Below are positions 26,331-34,606 of a DNA stretch of 38,003 nucleotides, in pieces. The translations under genes were made by a program, and so were the position numbers. The notes under the pieces are model-generated. The model searched no databases and was not told the origin of the DNA. It worked only from the letters and a program-made list of their open reading frames with translations. The DNA comes from Candidatus Atribacteria bacterium UBA6251 (GTDB lineage Bacteria > Atribacterota > Phoenicimicrobiia > Phoenicimicrobiales > Phoenicimicrobiaceae). The first letter of the stretch is position 1. Each line of letters begins with the position of its first letter. The stretch covers positions 1-38,003 of the forward strand of contig DJVR01000024.1 in the NCBI GenBank assembly GCA_002441285.1, given 5' to 3'.

Positions 26331-26514
26331 TTATATTTTTACTCCTATAGCAATATAATTTAAAACCACCTGCAGTCTTTCTATCATTTATTTATACGTT
26401 TTAATTATAAATTTTCTTTCAAAATGATCGGAAATTATATAACAAATAGTAAAAAGTAGAGCATAATTTTCAAGTTTTTAAATTCTCAAATGAGATTATC
26501 GAAGAATAGAATAA

Positions 26515-26881
26515 TTAATTCTTTAGAAAGGAAAGGATGATAAGAATTAAACTGCAGAGAAGAAGAAAGCCAAAGATGATTACCATAATATATTCGCTGC
26601 TTTGGGCATAATACCCCGAGCTCGCTAATAAAGTATAGATTAACATTCCCTGAGAAATAAAAAAATAACTTATCTCCCCATTTAGTATTTTTCCACAGGC
26701 CGTAACCCCCTATGATTAAAGTAATCCCGGTAGTAATTTCTGCAATTATATGCATTATTATTCTCCTGGGTTCGCTGGCAATTTCTGGAATAGAAAAGCT
26801 AAAATAGAGCATCAACCAGATTCCTATAATGGAAATACCAACCAAAATAGAATAAAGGGCGGTAATCTTTTTAAACTTCAT
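26515..26881 (-). pseudogene. Small four-helix membrane protein, frameshifted
   Basis: Three helices are clear in the first part: ALYSILVGISIIGIWLML, MHIIAEITTGITLIIGGYGLW, and one starting at KLFF. The frame breaks at a run of seven A (26659-26665). Removing one base gives SQGMLIYTLLASSGYYAQ and a fourth helix, VIIFGFLLLCSLILIILSF, to a TAA at 26515-26517. Without correction the frame runs hydrophilic to 26486. The restored reading is clearly the natural protein, about 122 residues. I do not recognise the family. It lies 32 bp after another small membrane gene and probably shares its transcript. Confidence 0.6.
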
Positions 26882-26913
26882 TAAATTTGTCTCTTTCTTT
26901 ATTTTTATTAAGA

Positions 26914-27297
26914 TTAATTTTCTTGCTTATCACTATTAATATTTACTAAATTTTTCTCTTCTTTTAATTTCTTATTATCACCTTTGCCCCAAGAAGAAAA
27001 GAGTACTACTGCAAATAAAAGAGCAACCAGAATATTTAAGGCAGCAGCCCAGGAAGGATGAGCTAAATAAAGAGGAATTATGGGATTAAAAAACATAGCA
27101 ATGGCAATAAAAATGTATCTTTGCCATTCAATTTTCTTTTCAAAAGCCTTAAAGGTTAGAAAAATTGAAGAAGCGAAAGTTACCCATCTTAAAAAAGTAT
27201 TATAACCAGTAGATTTTTCTCCAATAGCACCAAATAATAAAACAAAAATACTAAAAATAATAAAATACTTTATATATTTGCTTTTTTCTCTAGACAA
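26914..27297 (-). CDS. Small membrane protein, DUF6804-like
   Basis: 127 residues with four hydrophobic helices (about 9-25, 35-48, 58-76 and 81-101) and a charged Lys/Asn/Glu tail. The FFNPIIPLYLAHPSW motif between helices 3 and 4 resembles the DUF6804 family, assigned from memory and not certain. No catalytic residues are evident. It is on the same strand as the frameshifted membrane gene just downstream. Function unknown. Confidence 0.6.
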   Translation of the reverse strand: MSREKSKYIKYFIIFSIFVLLFGAIGEKSTGYNTFLRWVTFASSIFLTFKAFEKKIEWQRYIFIAIAMFFNPIIPLYLAHPSWAAALNILVALLFAVVLFSSWGKGDNKKLKEEKNLVNINSDKQEN

Positions 27298-27460
27298 GCA
27301 TAATCTCCTTTAATCTCATAAAATAAAATTATCTAAAAAACAATCTTTTTTATTTTAACACAATAACCAAGATCTGTATATAAAATATTCAACACCAATA
27401 CCTGCCCAATATTTATAGTATGGTTAATAGTAAAAGTTTTAATTATCAGTCTCCTTTTCA

Positions 27461-28795
27461 TCATCTCTGCTGATAGCAAAGGATGATCCTTCTTATATTC
27501 TCCAGATTAGTAATAATGGCCAGAATTACTAAAACCAAAAAAATTTGATTAAACAAGGCAGCAATGAAAATAAGGAAGATTCGTACATCTCTTCCCAGAC
27601 GAAAATATCTCTTTCTTGAACCTACTAATAACTTTCTCTTCATCAATCTATCGTATTTATCAGCAGTATAACTATTCATATAGGTACCGATCAGGGCTAA
27701 AAAACCGACCCATAGATAGTAGGGTTTCCAGCTTAAATCTAAAATATGATAGGTTAACCCGAAAAGAAGAGCGGCATCGGCATATCTATCCAAAACCGCA
27801 TCAAACCATCCTCCGAATGCGGACTCCTGAAGGGTTAACCGCGCTATCTCTCCATCACATCCATCCACAATAGATGAAATCTGAGCCAGAATACCACCAA
27901 TAACCAAATTTAAATATCCACTCCAAAAAAAGAATAAACTTCCCAGCAAAGAAAGAATAAAAGAAAAGACAGAAACCTGGTTTGGAGTAACCTTCTTTCT
28001 AACCAGCCATCTGGTTAATAGTAAAGAGATGGGCCGATTTAAGTAATAAGCTACAGGTCCATCCGAAATTTTTTTTATATTTTGGCATAAATAATTCTCA
28101 GCCTTTTTTAAAGCTAATTCATTATCTATATCTATCCAGCAAGCATTTTCAATATTAACTGCTTTTACTTTGCCTTTCTGAGCCAGAATTTTTAATCCTC
28201 CCGAAAGTGTGGTATCCCCATTAGAAATACTTTCTTCCAATGATTCAAAAATAAGCGGAGAACAAAGGAATATCCCGGTATCAAAGGCATTATATTCTTT
28301 AATTTCCTTGCCAATATTGATAACCTTTTCTTTATCATCTACCATTACCCTGGTAACATCATCAAGGTCTACCATTGCATTATTATTTATCTTATAATCT
28401 ACCGCTAAAAATACCTGATTTGAATCCCGTTCAGACTGCAATAATATCTCCAAAATATTTTTATCAAAGATATGGTCACTCATTAGCAGTAAAAAATCTT
28501 CTGAAGATAAATATTTTTTGGCTTTCAAAACTGAAACACCATTCTCTTTTCCTTTTTCCCTATTAATAAGATGAGTAATACTCAGGGTTTTATCTTGACT
28601 GAAAGAATCAAGGTATGTTCTAATCTGTTTACCTTCCGAATTGGTTACTACATAAAAATCATTTATACCCAATTTATGAACCGTTAAAATTATCCGAGCA
28701 ATAAGGGGTTTTCCCATTAATTTTATTAAAGGTTTTGGACAACCAACGCTGGCTAATCTTTCCCCTTTCCCAGCAGCAATGATTAAGCACTTCAT
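27461..28795 (-). CDS. Bifunctional inositol-1-P cytidylyltransferase/DIPP synthase
   Basis: 444 residues in two parts. Residues 1-235 are a nucleotidyltransferase (AAGKGERL near residue 7, KPLIKLMGKPLI, MSDHIFD at 105-111). Residues 245-444 are a membrane CDP-alcohol phosphotransferase with the full signature D311-x2-D314-G-x2-A-R-x8-G-x3-D332-x3-D336. This fusion is the known enzyme that makes CDP-inositol from inositol-1-phosphate and couples it to a second inositol-1-phosphate, giving phospho-di-myo-inositol phosphate, the precursor of a thermoprotective solute in hyperthermophiles. The ATG at 28795 follows GAGGTGGGG; an ATG at 28810 is also possible. A phospholipid-type alcohol phosphotransferase role is the main alternative. 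Confidence 0.85.
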   Translation of the reverse strand: MKCLIIAAGKGERLASVGCPKPLIKLMGKPLIARIILTVHKLGINDFYVVTNSEGKQIRTYLDSFSQDKTLSITHLINREKGKENGVSVLKAKKYLSSEDFLLLMSDHIFDKNILEILLQSERDSNQVFLAVDYKINNNAMVDLDDVTRVMVDDKEKVINIGKEIKEYNAFDTGIFLCSPLIFESLEESISNGDTTLSGGLKILAQKGKVKAVNIENACWIDIDNELALKKAENYLCQNIKKISDGPVAYYLNRPISLLLTRWLVRKKVTPNQVSVFSFILSLLGSLFFFWSGYLNLVIGGILAQISSIVDGCDGEIARLTLQESAFGGWFDAVLDRYADAALLFGLTYHILDLSWKPYYLWVGFLALIGTYMNSYTADKYDRLMKRKLLVGSRKRYFRLGRDVRIFLIFIAALFNQIFLVLVILAIITNLENIRRIILCYQQR

Positions 28796-28885
28796 CTTAC
28801 CCCACCTCATTTCTTTCCCAAAATATCCCAGAAGTCCTCTTAGTATAGTCCCGCAGCAAAGATTTGCTTTAAATTAATTCTTCGT

Positions 28886-29740
28886 TTAATCTTTTTTGAC
28901 GTATACTTGCTCATTACCCTTTCTTAACCTACAGCGTAAGCCTATCTTGGGAATCCCCTTTGTCCCTTTCTCAGTAACGGCGAAAGAGGCAATATAATTT
29001 GCAAAACGAGTTGCGGCTGTGCAATTCTTAGTCTCAAAATATTTTATAGTAAAGGCAGCCGCGAATACATCACCTGCCCCCGTGGGATCTTTTTCCTCGA
29101 CCGGAACTGCAGGAAAATAATATTCTTTATTCTTAAAGAATAAAATAGCTCCATTTTTGCCACAGGTAAGGATAACTATCTTTACCACAGATCGATAATA
29201 ATCTACCACTTCGGGAAAGAGTTTGATATCTTCTTCACTGAAAATAATAATATCTATCCTGGAAAGTAAGTCTTTTGAGGGCATCCACTTTTGGGCAAAT
29301 ACCCTTCCATCTTCTTTCCAGTTTCTCATTAAACCTTGGGGAGTAAGGCAAACCAAGCTATTAGGAAATTGATAAAATATTTCTTCTCCTACCTCTTTTA
29401 CTACCGGACAGAGGTGCACTATAGGAGCATCTTTCCAGGAGGATGGTATTTGCTGTACTGTAATTGGATCTGCTACCTGTTTGATTATTTGACTCCTCTC
29501 CCCCTTTTTATAAATATTGCAAAAAGTAGTTGTATAGTAAGATTTAGAATTGGAGATATGTATTCCCGCTAAAATTCCATTACTGGAAAAATCTGAACCA
29601 AAGCTGGTAATTATACCTACAGAATAACCAAGGTGATAACCGGTAAGAGCAGAATAAACTACTGATCCTCCAATCATTTGCCCTTCTGAGTAAAGATCAT
29701 TAGTTACATGACCGATCACCAAATATTCTGGTTTGAACAT
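28886..29740 (-). CDS. PfkB-family kinase, candidate myo-inositol 3-kinase
   Basis: 284-residue ribokinase/PfkB kinase. The N-terminal substrate region has GGSVVYSALTGYHLG, and the C-terminal signature DPTGAGDVFAAAF (from residue 218) includes the catalytic base D224. It lies 90 bp upstream of the DIP synthase gene on the same strand. Archaeal PfkB myo-inositol kinases make 1D-inositol 3-phosphate, which is the same compound as L-inositol 1-phosphate, the substrate of the neighbouring enzyme. Function is inferred from the neighbour; other sugar or nucleoside substrates remain possible. AAGGAGGAG precedes the ATG. Confidence 0.8.
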   Translation of the reverse strand: MFKPEYLVIGHVTNDLYSEGQMIGGSVVYSALTGYHLGYSVGIITSFGSDFSSNGILAGIHISNSKSYYTTTFCNIYKKGERSQIIKQVADPITVQQIPSSWKDAPIVHLCPVVKEVGEEIFYQFPNSLVCLTPQGLMRNWKEDGRVFAQKWMPSKDLLSRIDIIIFSEEDIKLFPEVVDYYRSVVKIVILTCGKNGAILFFKNKEYYFPAVPVEEKDPTGAGDVFAAAFTIKYFETKNCTAATRFANYIASFAVTEKGTKGIPKIGLRCRLRKGNEQVYVKKD

Positions 29741-30126
29741 TTTTTGCTCCTCCTTTTCAAATAAATTAACAAATTACCAATTCTGTTAATAAAATTTCTC
29801 CTCAGTGAATTTTACTTTGAAAAGAAATTATTTAATCACTACTCGATTAAGAAAATATCTATTACTTAATGACTAAATAAAAAAAATGGTTAATTAGTAA
29901 GTCTTTTACTAAAAAGATTATTAGATAGATAATAGCAGAAATAATAAAAATATAATTTTACTAATTATATTAGGCTTTATATATTGTGCTTTACTTTCTA
30001 ATTTTTTTATACCATATCTTCACCTTTTAAGTCAACCTAGGATAACCTGGTGAAACCTGGAGAAAGTAGAAACAGAGGAGACAGTTCTCAGCTTTAATTA
30101 AGAACCGTCTCCGGTTTGGAGATAAA
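29741..30126. other. Intergenic region, AT-rich
   Basis: 386 bp between the PfkB kinase start and the CARDB lipoprotein stop. It must contain the kinase promoter, but many TA-rich boxes are equally plausible and I cannot choose one. The only clear structure is the hairpin at 30077-30112. Confidence 0.5.
30077..30112. repeat. REP-like hairpin, variant
   Basis: GGAGACAGTTCT (30077-30088) and AGAACCGTCTCC (30101-30112) pair over 12 bp with one mismatch and a 12-nt loop. The sequence is a variant of the GGGGACGGTTCT repeat. It lies 15 bp after the lipoprotein gene stop; no U tract follows in that direction. Confidence 0.7.
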
Positions 30127-30543
30127 TCATCCAATACAGGTGCCGTTAACTGTATTATTTGTTTCATTGGATTCAATAATCTCATCCCCGCTATCGACCG
30201 TAATAACAAAATCACAATCTGGATTGAAACAACCCATAGGGATGGCAAAAGAAACTGATTGTGTATTCCCCATAGGAATGGGACCGATCGAAGTAGAGAA
30301 TTCCTGGACTCCACTACTCAGATAGAATTGCACTTTTACTTGACAAACAGGAGCATCACCTTCACCTTGATTTTTTACGTAAACAATTAAATTATTCGCA
30401 TCATCAACATTACAATAACCAGCCATTCCCGGGGGATTGGCCGGCACCAGGTCAGGTAAAAAGGTGGTTGGGACACAACCCACCAAGTTCATTACCATCA
30501 AGACTAAAGTAATTAAAAACAACAGGAACATTTTACTTTTCAT
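30127..30543 (-). CDS. CARDB-domain lipoprotein
   Basis: 138 residues. A lipoprotein signal peptide ends in L-V-G-C23, so the mature protein should be lipid-anchored at the cell surface or in the periplasm. The rest is a single CARDB/Ig-like beta domain: LPDLVP near the start, then NNLIVYVKNQGEGDAP, and VDSGDEIIESNETNNTV, the signature end of the fold. Five cysteines in the mature domain could form disulfides. AAGGAGGTG precedes the ATG. Such domains usually mediate adhesion or complex assembly; no partner is evident. Confidence 0.85.
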   Translation of the reverse strand: MKSKMFLLFLITLVLMVMNLVGCVPTTFLPDLVPANPPGMAGYCNVDDANNLIVYVKNQGEGDAPVCQVKVQFYLSSGVQEFSTSIGPIPMGNTQSVSFAIPMGCFNPDCDFVITVDSGDEIIESNETNNTVNGTCIG

Positions 30544-30750
30544 TTTAATACACCTCCTTAGTTAGTTTATTTTGCAAAACCATAATTTAGTGGTGGTTAA
30601 TAAATAGAGCTATAGAAAGATTAAAGCGGACAGGATAATTAGAGGTTTTCTGATTGTAAATAAATTGTAAATTGAGGAAGTTATCCTATTGTATCAATAG
30701 GCTGCATTAATAATTAATATATGAATAGATTAATAGAAAAATTTATATCG

Positions 30751-30772
30751 CACGAGGGGACGGTTCTCTGTG
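30751..30772 (+). repeat. REP-like repeat, forward copy
   Basis: Core GGGGACGGTTCTCTGTG, with CACGA in place of the CACAA seen at 25312. It lies 39 bp after the polyferredoxin pseudogene stop. With the reverse copy at 33253 it brackets that pseudogene and the reductive-dehalogenase-like gene. Confidence 0.8.
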
Positions 30773-30810
30773 TTTTTTATTTTTTAGGAAAATATAAAAT
30801 CATCTCTTTT

Positions 30811-31877
30811 TTAATTCTCTTGCACCCAATTTAAAAACTTTGTCGTATATTTTAATGTTTTGGTTGGGCAGATATCTACACAATGACCACAACCCACACA
30901 TCGTAAATTTATCACTGTCTTTCCATTTTGTGCCCTACTCTTTATATCAATTGACCTAGGACAAGCAATATTACAGCGATTACATTTGATACATTCTGAT
31001 TGATTAGTAATAATTCTTTGTCCGCTAAATTTAGACAATAGGGACAAGACAGTACCCAACGGACAATAATAACAATAACCTCTACCTATAAAAGCTACCC
31101 AGAAAAACATCATCATAAGCAATTCTGTACTTAAATATTTATAATTTTCTATTTGACTGATTAAGTGAAAATTCCCCAAAACTGGTACCCTGGATAAAAA
31201 AAGAATCCACTAAAAGGTAAAAATTAGCGCTAGCGAAAAAACCAGGGTAATGCGCTAAAAATTTTCAGCATATTTTTCGTCATTTTTCTTTTTTTACCAA
31301 ATAAAGGAAAGATTGGCTCAAATACCTCGAAAGCAAATCCGTTAAATAAGCAGAGGGTTGAACATTGCCATTGCCTACCAAACAACAAGGTGCCTACCAA
31401 AATAATCATACTGATAAATCCATAAAATATTTAAGCAGCTGAAATACCTGCTGTTCCCCAGAAGGGATATCGGCTCAGGTAGAAAGTAGAATGCGGATAC
31501 AAAAGCTGTAAAGGTGTGGTGGTCCAGGGAAGGGGCATGGCAAAAAAGTATATTTCCTGATTATGTAGTAAAATGGGGGGCAATAATATGCACCATTAAT
31601 GCCGCTACTATAAAACCGATCAAATTTCTTTTTCTCATCTCTGAACGCTGAGAAGTTCCAATGATCCGCAAGGTTAGAAAACTTCCTATAACCATAAATA
31701 GGGTTTTAATCCAATTCTCATAAAAATGCCAGAGCCAGTTGATAAAGAATCCCACAGAAGGAGGGCTTTACTAACATAACCATAATTTAAACCAGCAAGA
31801 ATAAGGGCTAAAAGAATATACCATCTAAGCATTATTTTTAAAATTTTTAGCTCTTTTGTCGGCTTTTTAATCTCCAT
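30811..31877 (-). pseudogene. NapH-like 4Fe-4S membrane polyferredoxin, broken
   Basis: Read leftwards from the ATG at 31877, successive frames give one continuous family protein: two membrane helices, FFINWLWHFYENWIKTLF, MRKRNLIGFIVAALMVHI, AMPLPWTTTPLQLLYP, RQWQCSTLCLFNG, ENYKYLSTELLMMMFFW, YCYYCPLGT, then two ferredoxin motifs (C-IKC-NRC-NIACP and CVGCGHCVDICP). It is interrupted by a frameshift near 31755-31765, a TAA at 31431-31433, a frameshift at the A6 run 31236-31241 and a TAG at 31210-31212. The last 122 residues stay open and keep both Fe-S motifs, but the intact enzyme is lost. It once moved electrons across or along the membrane. Confidence 0.85.
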
Positions 31878-32110
31878 TAATCTCACTTTTTCCCATTATC
31901 CATTATCAAAATTAAGACTCAGTTTCAAATTTGATATTTATATCTACTTAAAAAAAATCACCTTTCTTTTATATCTTTTTTCCAATAAATTTTGATTTTA
32001 CTTTTTTATGAGAAGAATGCTTATATACATTTTTCTATGTATAAGATGGGTTAATTTACTGATGCAAAACACTGATAAGATACGGTACCTTATTTCTCAA
32101 ACTTGAAGAT

Positions 32111-33148
32111 TTATGCCCTATTACTGTTCGAAAAAGGGCAGGCAGTTATACAAGTAGAGCAATCACTATTATTTTCTACCCAAAAATCAAAACACTTTTC
32201 AGGACTTACGTAATATTTCTTTACTCCTGAATTATTAGAGATACTTTCCCCATTAAATACCGGATATGACTCAAAGGAGATGGCTTTATTTTCGCAAGCT
32301 TCAGCGCATTTAAAACAATTTTGACAAATAGAACTGATTTTAGCAATAAAAGCAACATCTGGTTCATCTACGACCAAAGGTAAATCTGTAAAAATTTTAC
32401 CTATTCTAACTCTGGAACCATATTGAGGAGTTATTAACAAACCATTTCTTCCTAAGGCACCTAATCCAGCATCAATAGCCAGAGGAATGCTGAGTGCAGT
32501 ATCATTACCACATTGCAAGGCTTGATAACCTAAATTTCTAATCAACTCTCCTAAACAAGCAAGAGAGAAAGCCACTTTTGAATAACCTAATCCATTTGCT
32601 GCTGATGCGATCAAAGTGGGTGTGGTAGATAAAGCCACTGCATCCATCTCTATAACCAGCACAATCACTCTATTTATTTCCTGGGGAATGTTTAGAGGCA
32701 AAGATTTCAAATGATAATTATCAATCTTCCTGGCCGAACTTTTATAGACCCAACGTTCATCGATCTGAGTTATACCCACCAGTGAAGCTCCGTAGAATTG
32801 AGCTGCTTTTTTTATTTTATTAGTAAATTCCTCAATATCCTTAATTTTATATTTTATTTCCCGTAATTTATACCCATACCAATCTTCAGCAAAAGAGATA
32901 TCTCCTTCCCAGGAAAAGGCAAAAGGAAAACGATTGTATATCGTCCAGGAAGCCTTACTAAAAGCATAATCAAAATGGGAATAACCCTCTTTTTCCAATC
33001 GTATATTTTTTAACATACCTTCCGCAAAATCATTTCGATAACTTTTTAACCGCTTATCCCAGAGATAACGAAAAAGCATATTGTTTATTTGATCAAACCG
33101 ACCATAAATATTCTCCTTTATTTCATATAATTGCTTCTTCATAAACAT
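32111..33148 (-). CDS. Reductive-dehalogenase-like corrinoid Fe-S protein
   Basis: 345 residues. The middle matches the RdhA/epoxyqueuosine-reductase-like corrinoid fold: AAQFYGASLVGITQIDERWVY, IPLAIDAGLGALGRNGLLITP and GSRVRIGKIFTDLPL. The C-terminus has two 4Fe-4S motifs, C-QNC-FKC-AEAC and PEKCFDFWVENNSDC-STC-ITACP; the second, with its long first spacing, is characteristic of RdhA. There is no Tat signal and no rdhB anchor gene, so it is probably cytoplasmic and not a standard respiratory dehalogenase. The protein ends 7 residues after the last Cys, shorter than usual for RdhA. AAGG lies just before the ATG. The substrate is unknown. Confidence 0.75.
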   Translation of the reverse strand: MFMKKQLYEIKENIYGRFDQINNMLFRYLWDKRLKSYRNDFAEGMLKNIRLEKEGYSHFDYAFSKASWTIYNRFPFAFSWEGDISFAEDWYGYKLREIKYKIKDIEEFTNKIKKAAQFYGASLVGITQIDERWVYKSSARKIDNYHLKSLPLNIPQEINRVIVLVIEMDAVALSTTPTLIASAANGLGYSKVAFSLACLGELIRNLGYQALQCGNDTALSIPLAIDAGLGALGRNGLLITPQYGSRVRIGKIFTDLPLVVDEPDVAFIAKISSICQNCFKCAEACENKAISFESYPVFNGESISNNSGVKKYYVSPEKCFDFWVENNSDCSTCITACPFSNSNRA

Positions 33149-33252
33149 ATCATCCTTATATATAAATAAAATAATGCCTGTAAGAACTGTTTCTATTAAA
33201 TTGATTAAAAGAAATTATTTAAATAATCAATAAGCTTAAGAAAAAGATCTCG

Positions 33253-33272
33253 CACAGAGAACCGTCCCCGTG
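33253..33272 (-). repeat. REP-like repeat, reverse copy
   Basis: CACAGAGAACCGTCCCCGTG, the complement of the repeat core, in opposite orientation to the 30751 copy. It lies 6 bp beyond the stop of the split PKD-PLAT gene's second part. Confidence 0.8.
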
Positions 33273-33277
33273 TTTGT

Positions 33278-34606
33278 TTAATTGGTTAGTAATGAAGCAT
33301 TAATCAGCAAGCTAGAAATATTCAATATTTTCTTTATTACAGGCTCATAAACATCCATTACCGCATTAGTAACCAAATTTTTATCCTCATCACTTAAACC
33401 TATATTACTTTGTAAAGTATCTATATCTAAAAGAGGAGAGGCTCCTATCTCCGCTAAGGCAGCATTAATTTCTTCTTGACTCATTCCGGCAAAATAGGTA
33501 TCTAGATAACTATGATGAGAATTTCTCCATGATTTAATATTAGATAATTCATCTGCCAATATTATAGCTAAAGGATAATCTTCAACCACGGAATAGAATG
33601 AATGACAGGATTGAGCACTCGTTTTCAAAAACGGAGTTACTCCGTAATCAACATAGTCGATGATATGGTCATTTTTGTTCTCACTATCAGGATAATTTCC
33701 AACAGTCAAAGTTTGGATATTATTTAAATAATTTGTACATGACCATAAATCATTATTTTCCACACTACTGATTAAAAGGTCTACTTTTTCCTTAATTTTT
33801 TTCAATAGCTCTAAAGACTGAAGAAAGTTCACATTATTATTACCAATATTTTTTAAAAGATCTATTTTGTATACTTCTCCAGTAGAAATTTGAATTACTT
33901 CATCCAACTTAGAAGCCCATTCAGCTGCCTTATATAAAGTATCAAGTACCTCAACTATCTCGTTAGTAATGGTAGCAAAAGTTTTACCGGTTATGGTAGC
34001 TAAAATTTTTACCATTTTATCTTTGACATATTTCTCCACCGGTGTTTTGATATACCAGTCTAATTCTTCATCAGGGACACTTCCGAAAATTTTTAAAGAA
34101 TCAGCTCCATATTTTAATATAGGCATAGATTCATTAGTAATATCTACCCTAAGATTGATAAGGAAATTTTTAAGTACTTCTCCTCGTAAAAAGATTTCAG
34201 TAGAACCTTTCAAGGGGTAAAGCAAGGTAATTTTTCGGGCTTTATTTTTATGATCTTTCCAGTTATCAGGAAAAACCCAGTTATAAAGTTCTTCTTTAAC
34301 CGTATCTCCTTCTTTGATTTTTATCAAAAAGCGAGTTGGTTTAGTAATATTTTCCGTACTATAGGCCAAACCCTGAGGATTTTCGGTAGATGATTGGTTA
34401 CCCACAAAAATCTGGTTAATGGTTCCATTATCAAGAAATTCTTGTCGATATACTTCCAGGTTGAATTTGTAATCTAAAACCTGGAAATAAAAGGTTTCAG
34501 CATTTTCCGGAAGAATAAAAATATGGTCACTAGCTTCTATCATACCCCAAGAATTTTCTCTCCACTTAAAGAGAATACTATAGGGGTGAACCGGATAAAA
34601 TTCCCC
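33278..34606 (-). pseudogene. C-terminal part of the PKD-PLAT exported protein, cut off by TGA
   Basis: This frame is in exact phase with the upstream gene and begins right after its TGA (34607-34609). The first 21 codons (GEFYPVHPYSILFKWREN...) have no start; the first ATG, at 34543, has no spaced Shine-Dalgarno. The part from that ATG is 421 residues with beta-rich sequence first (FYFQVLDYKFNLEVYRQEF), then mostly helix. I recognise no domain in it. With a sense codon in place of TGA the whole protein would be about 1,220 residues. It probably represents the natural C-terminus of the exported protein. Confidence 0.65.

Noticed and set aside
30544..30810. Possible small gene upstream of the CARDB lipoprotein
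   Set aside because: Stops occur in all frames; apart from the repeat at 30751 nothing is recognisable.
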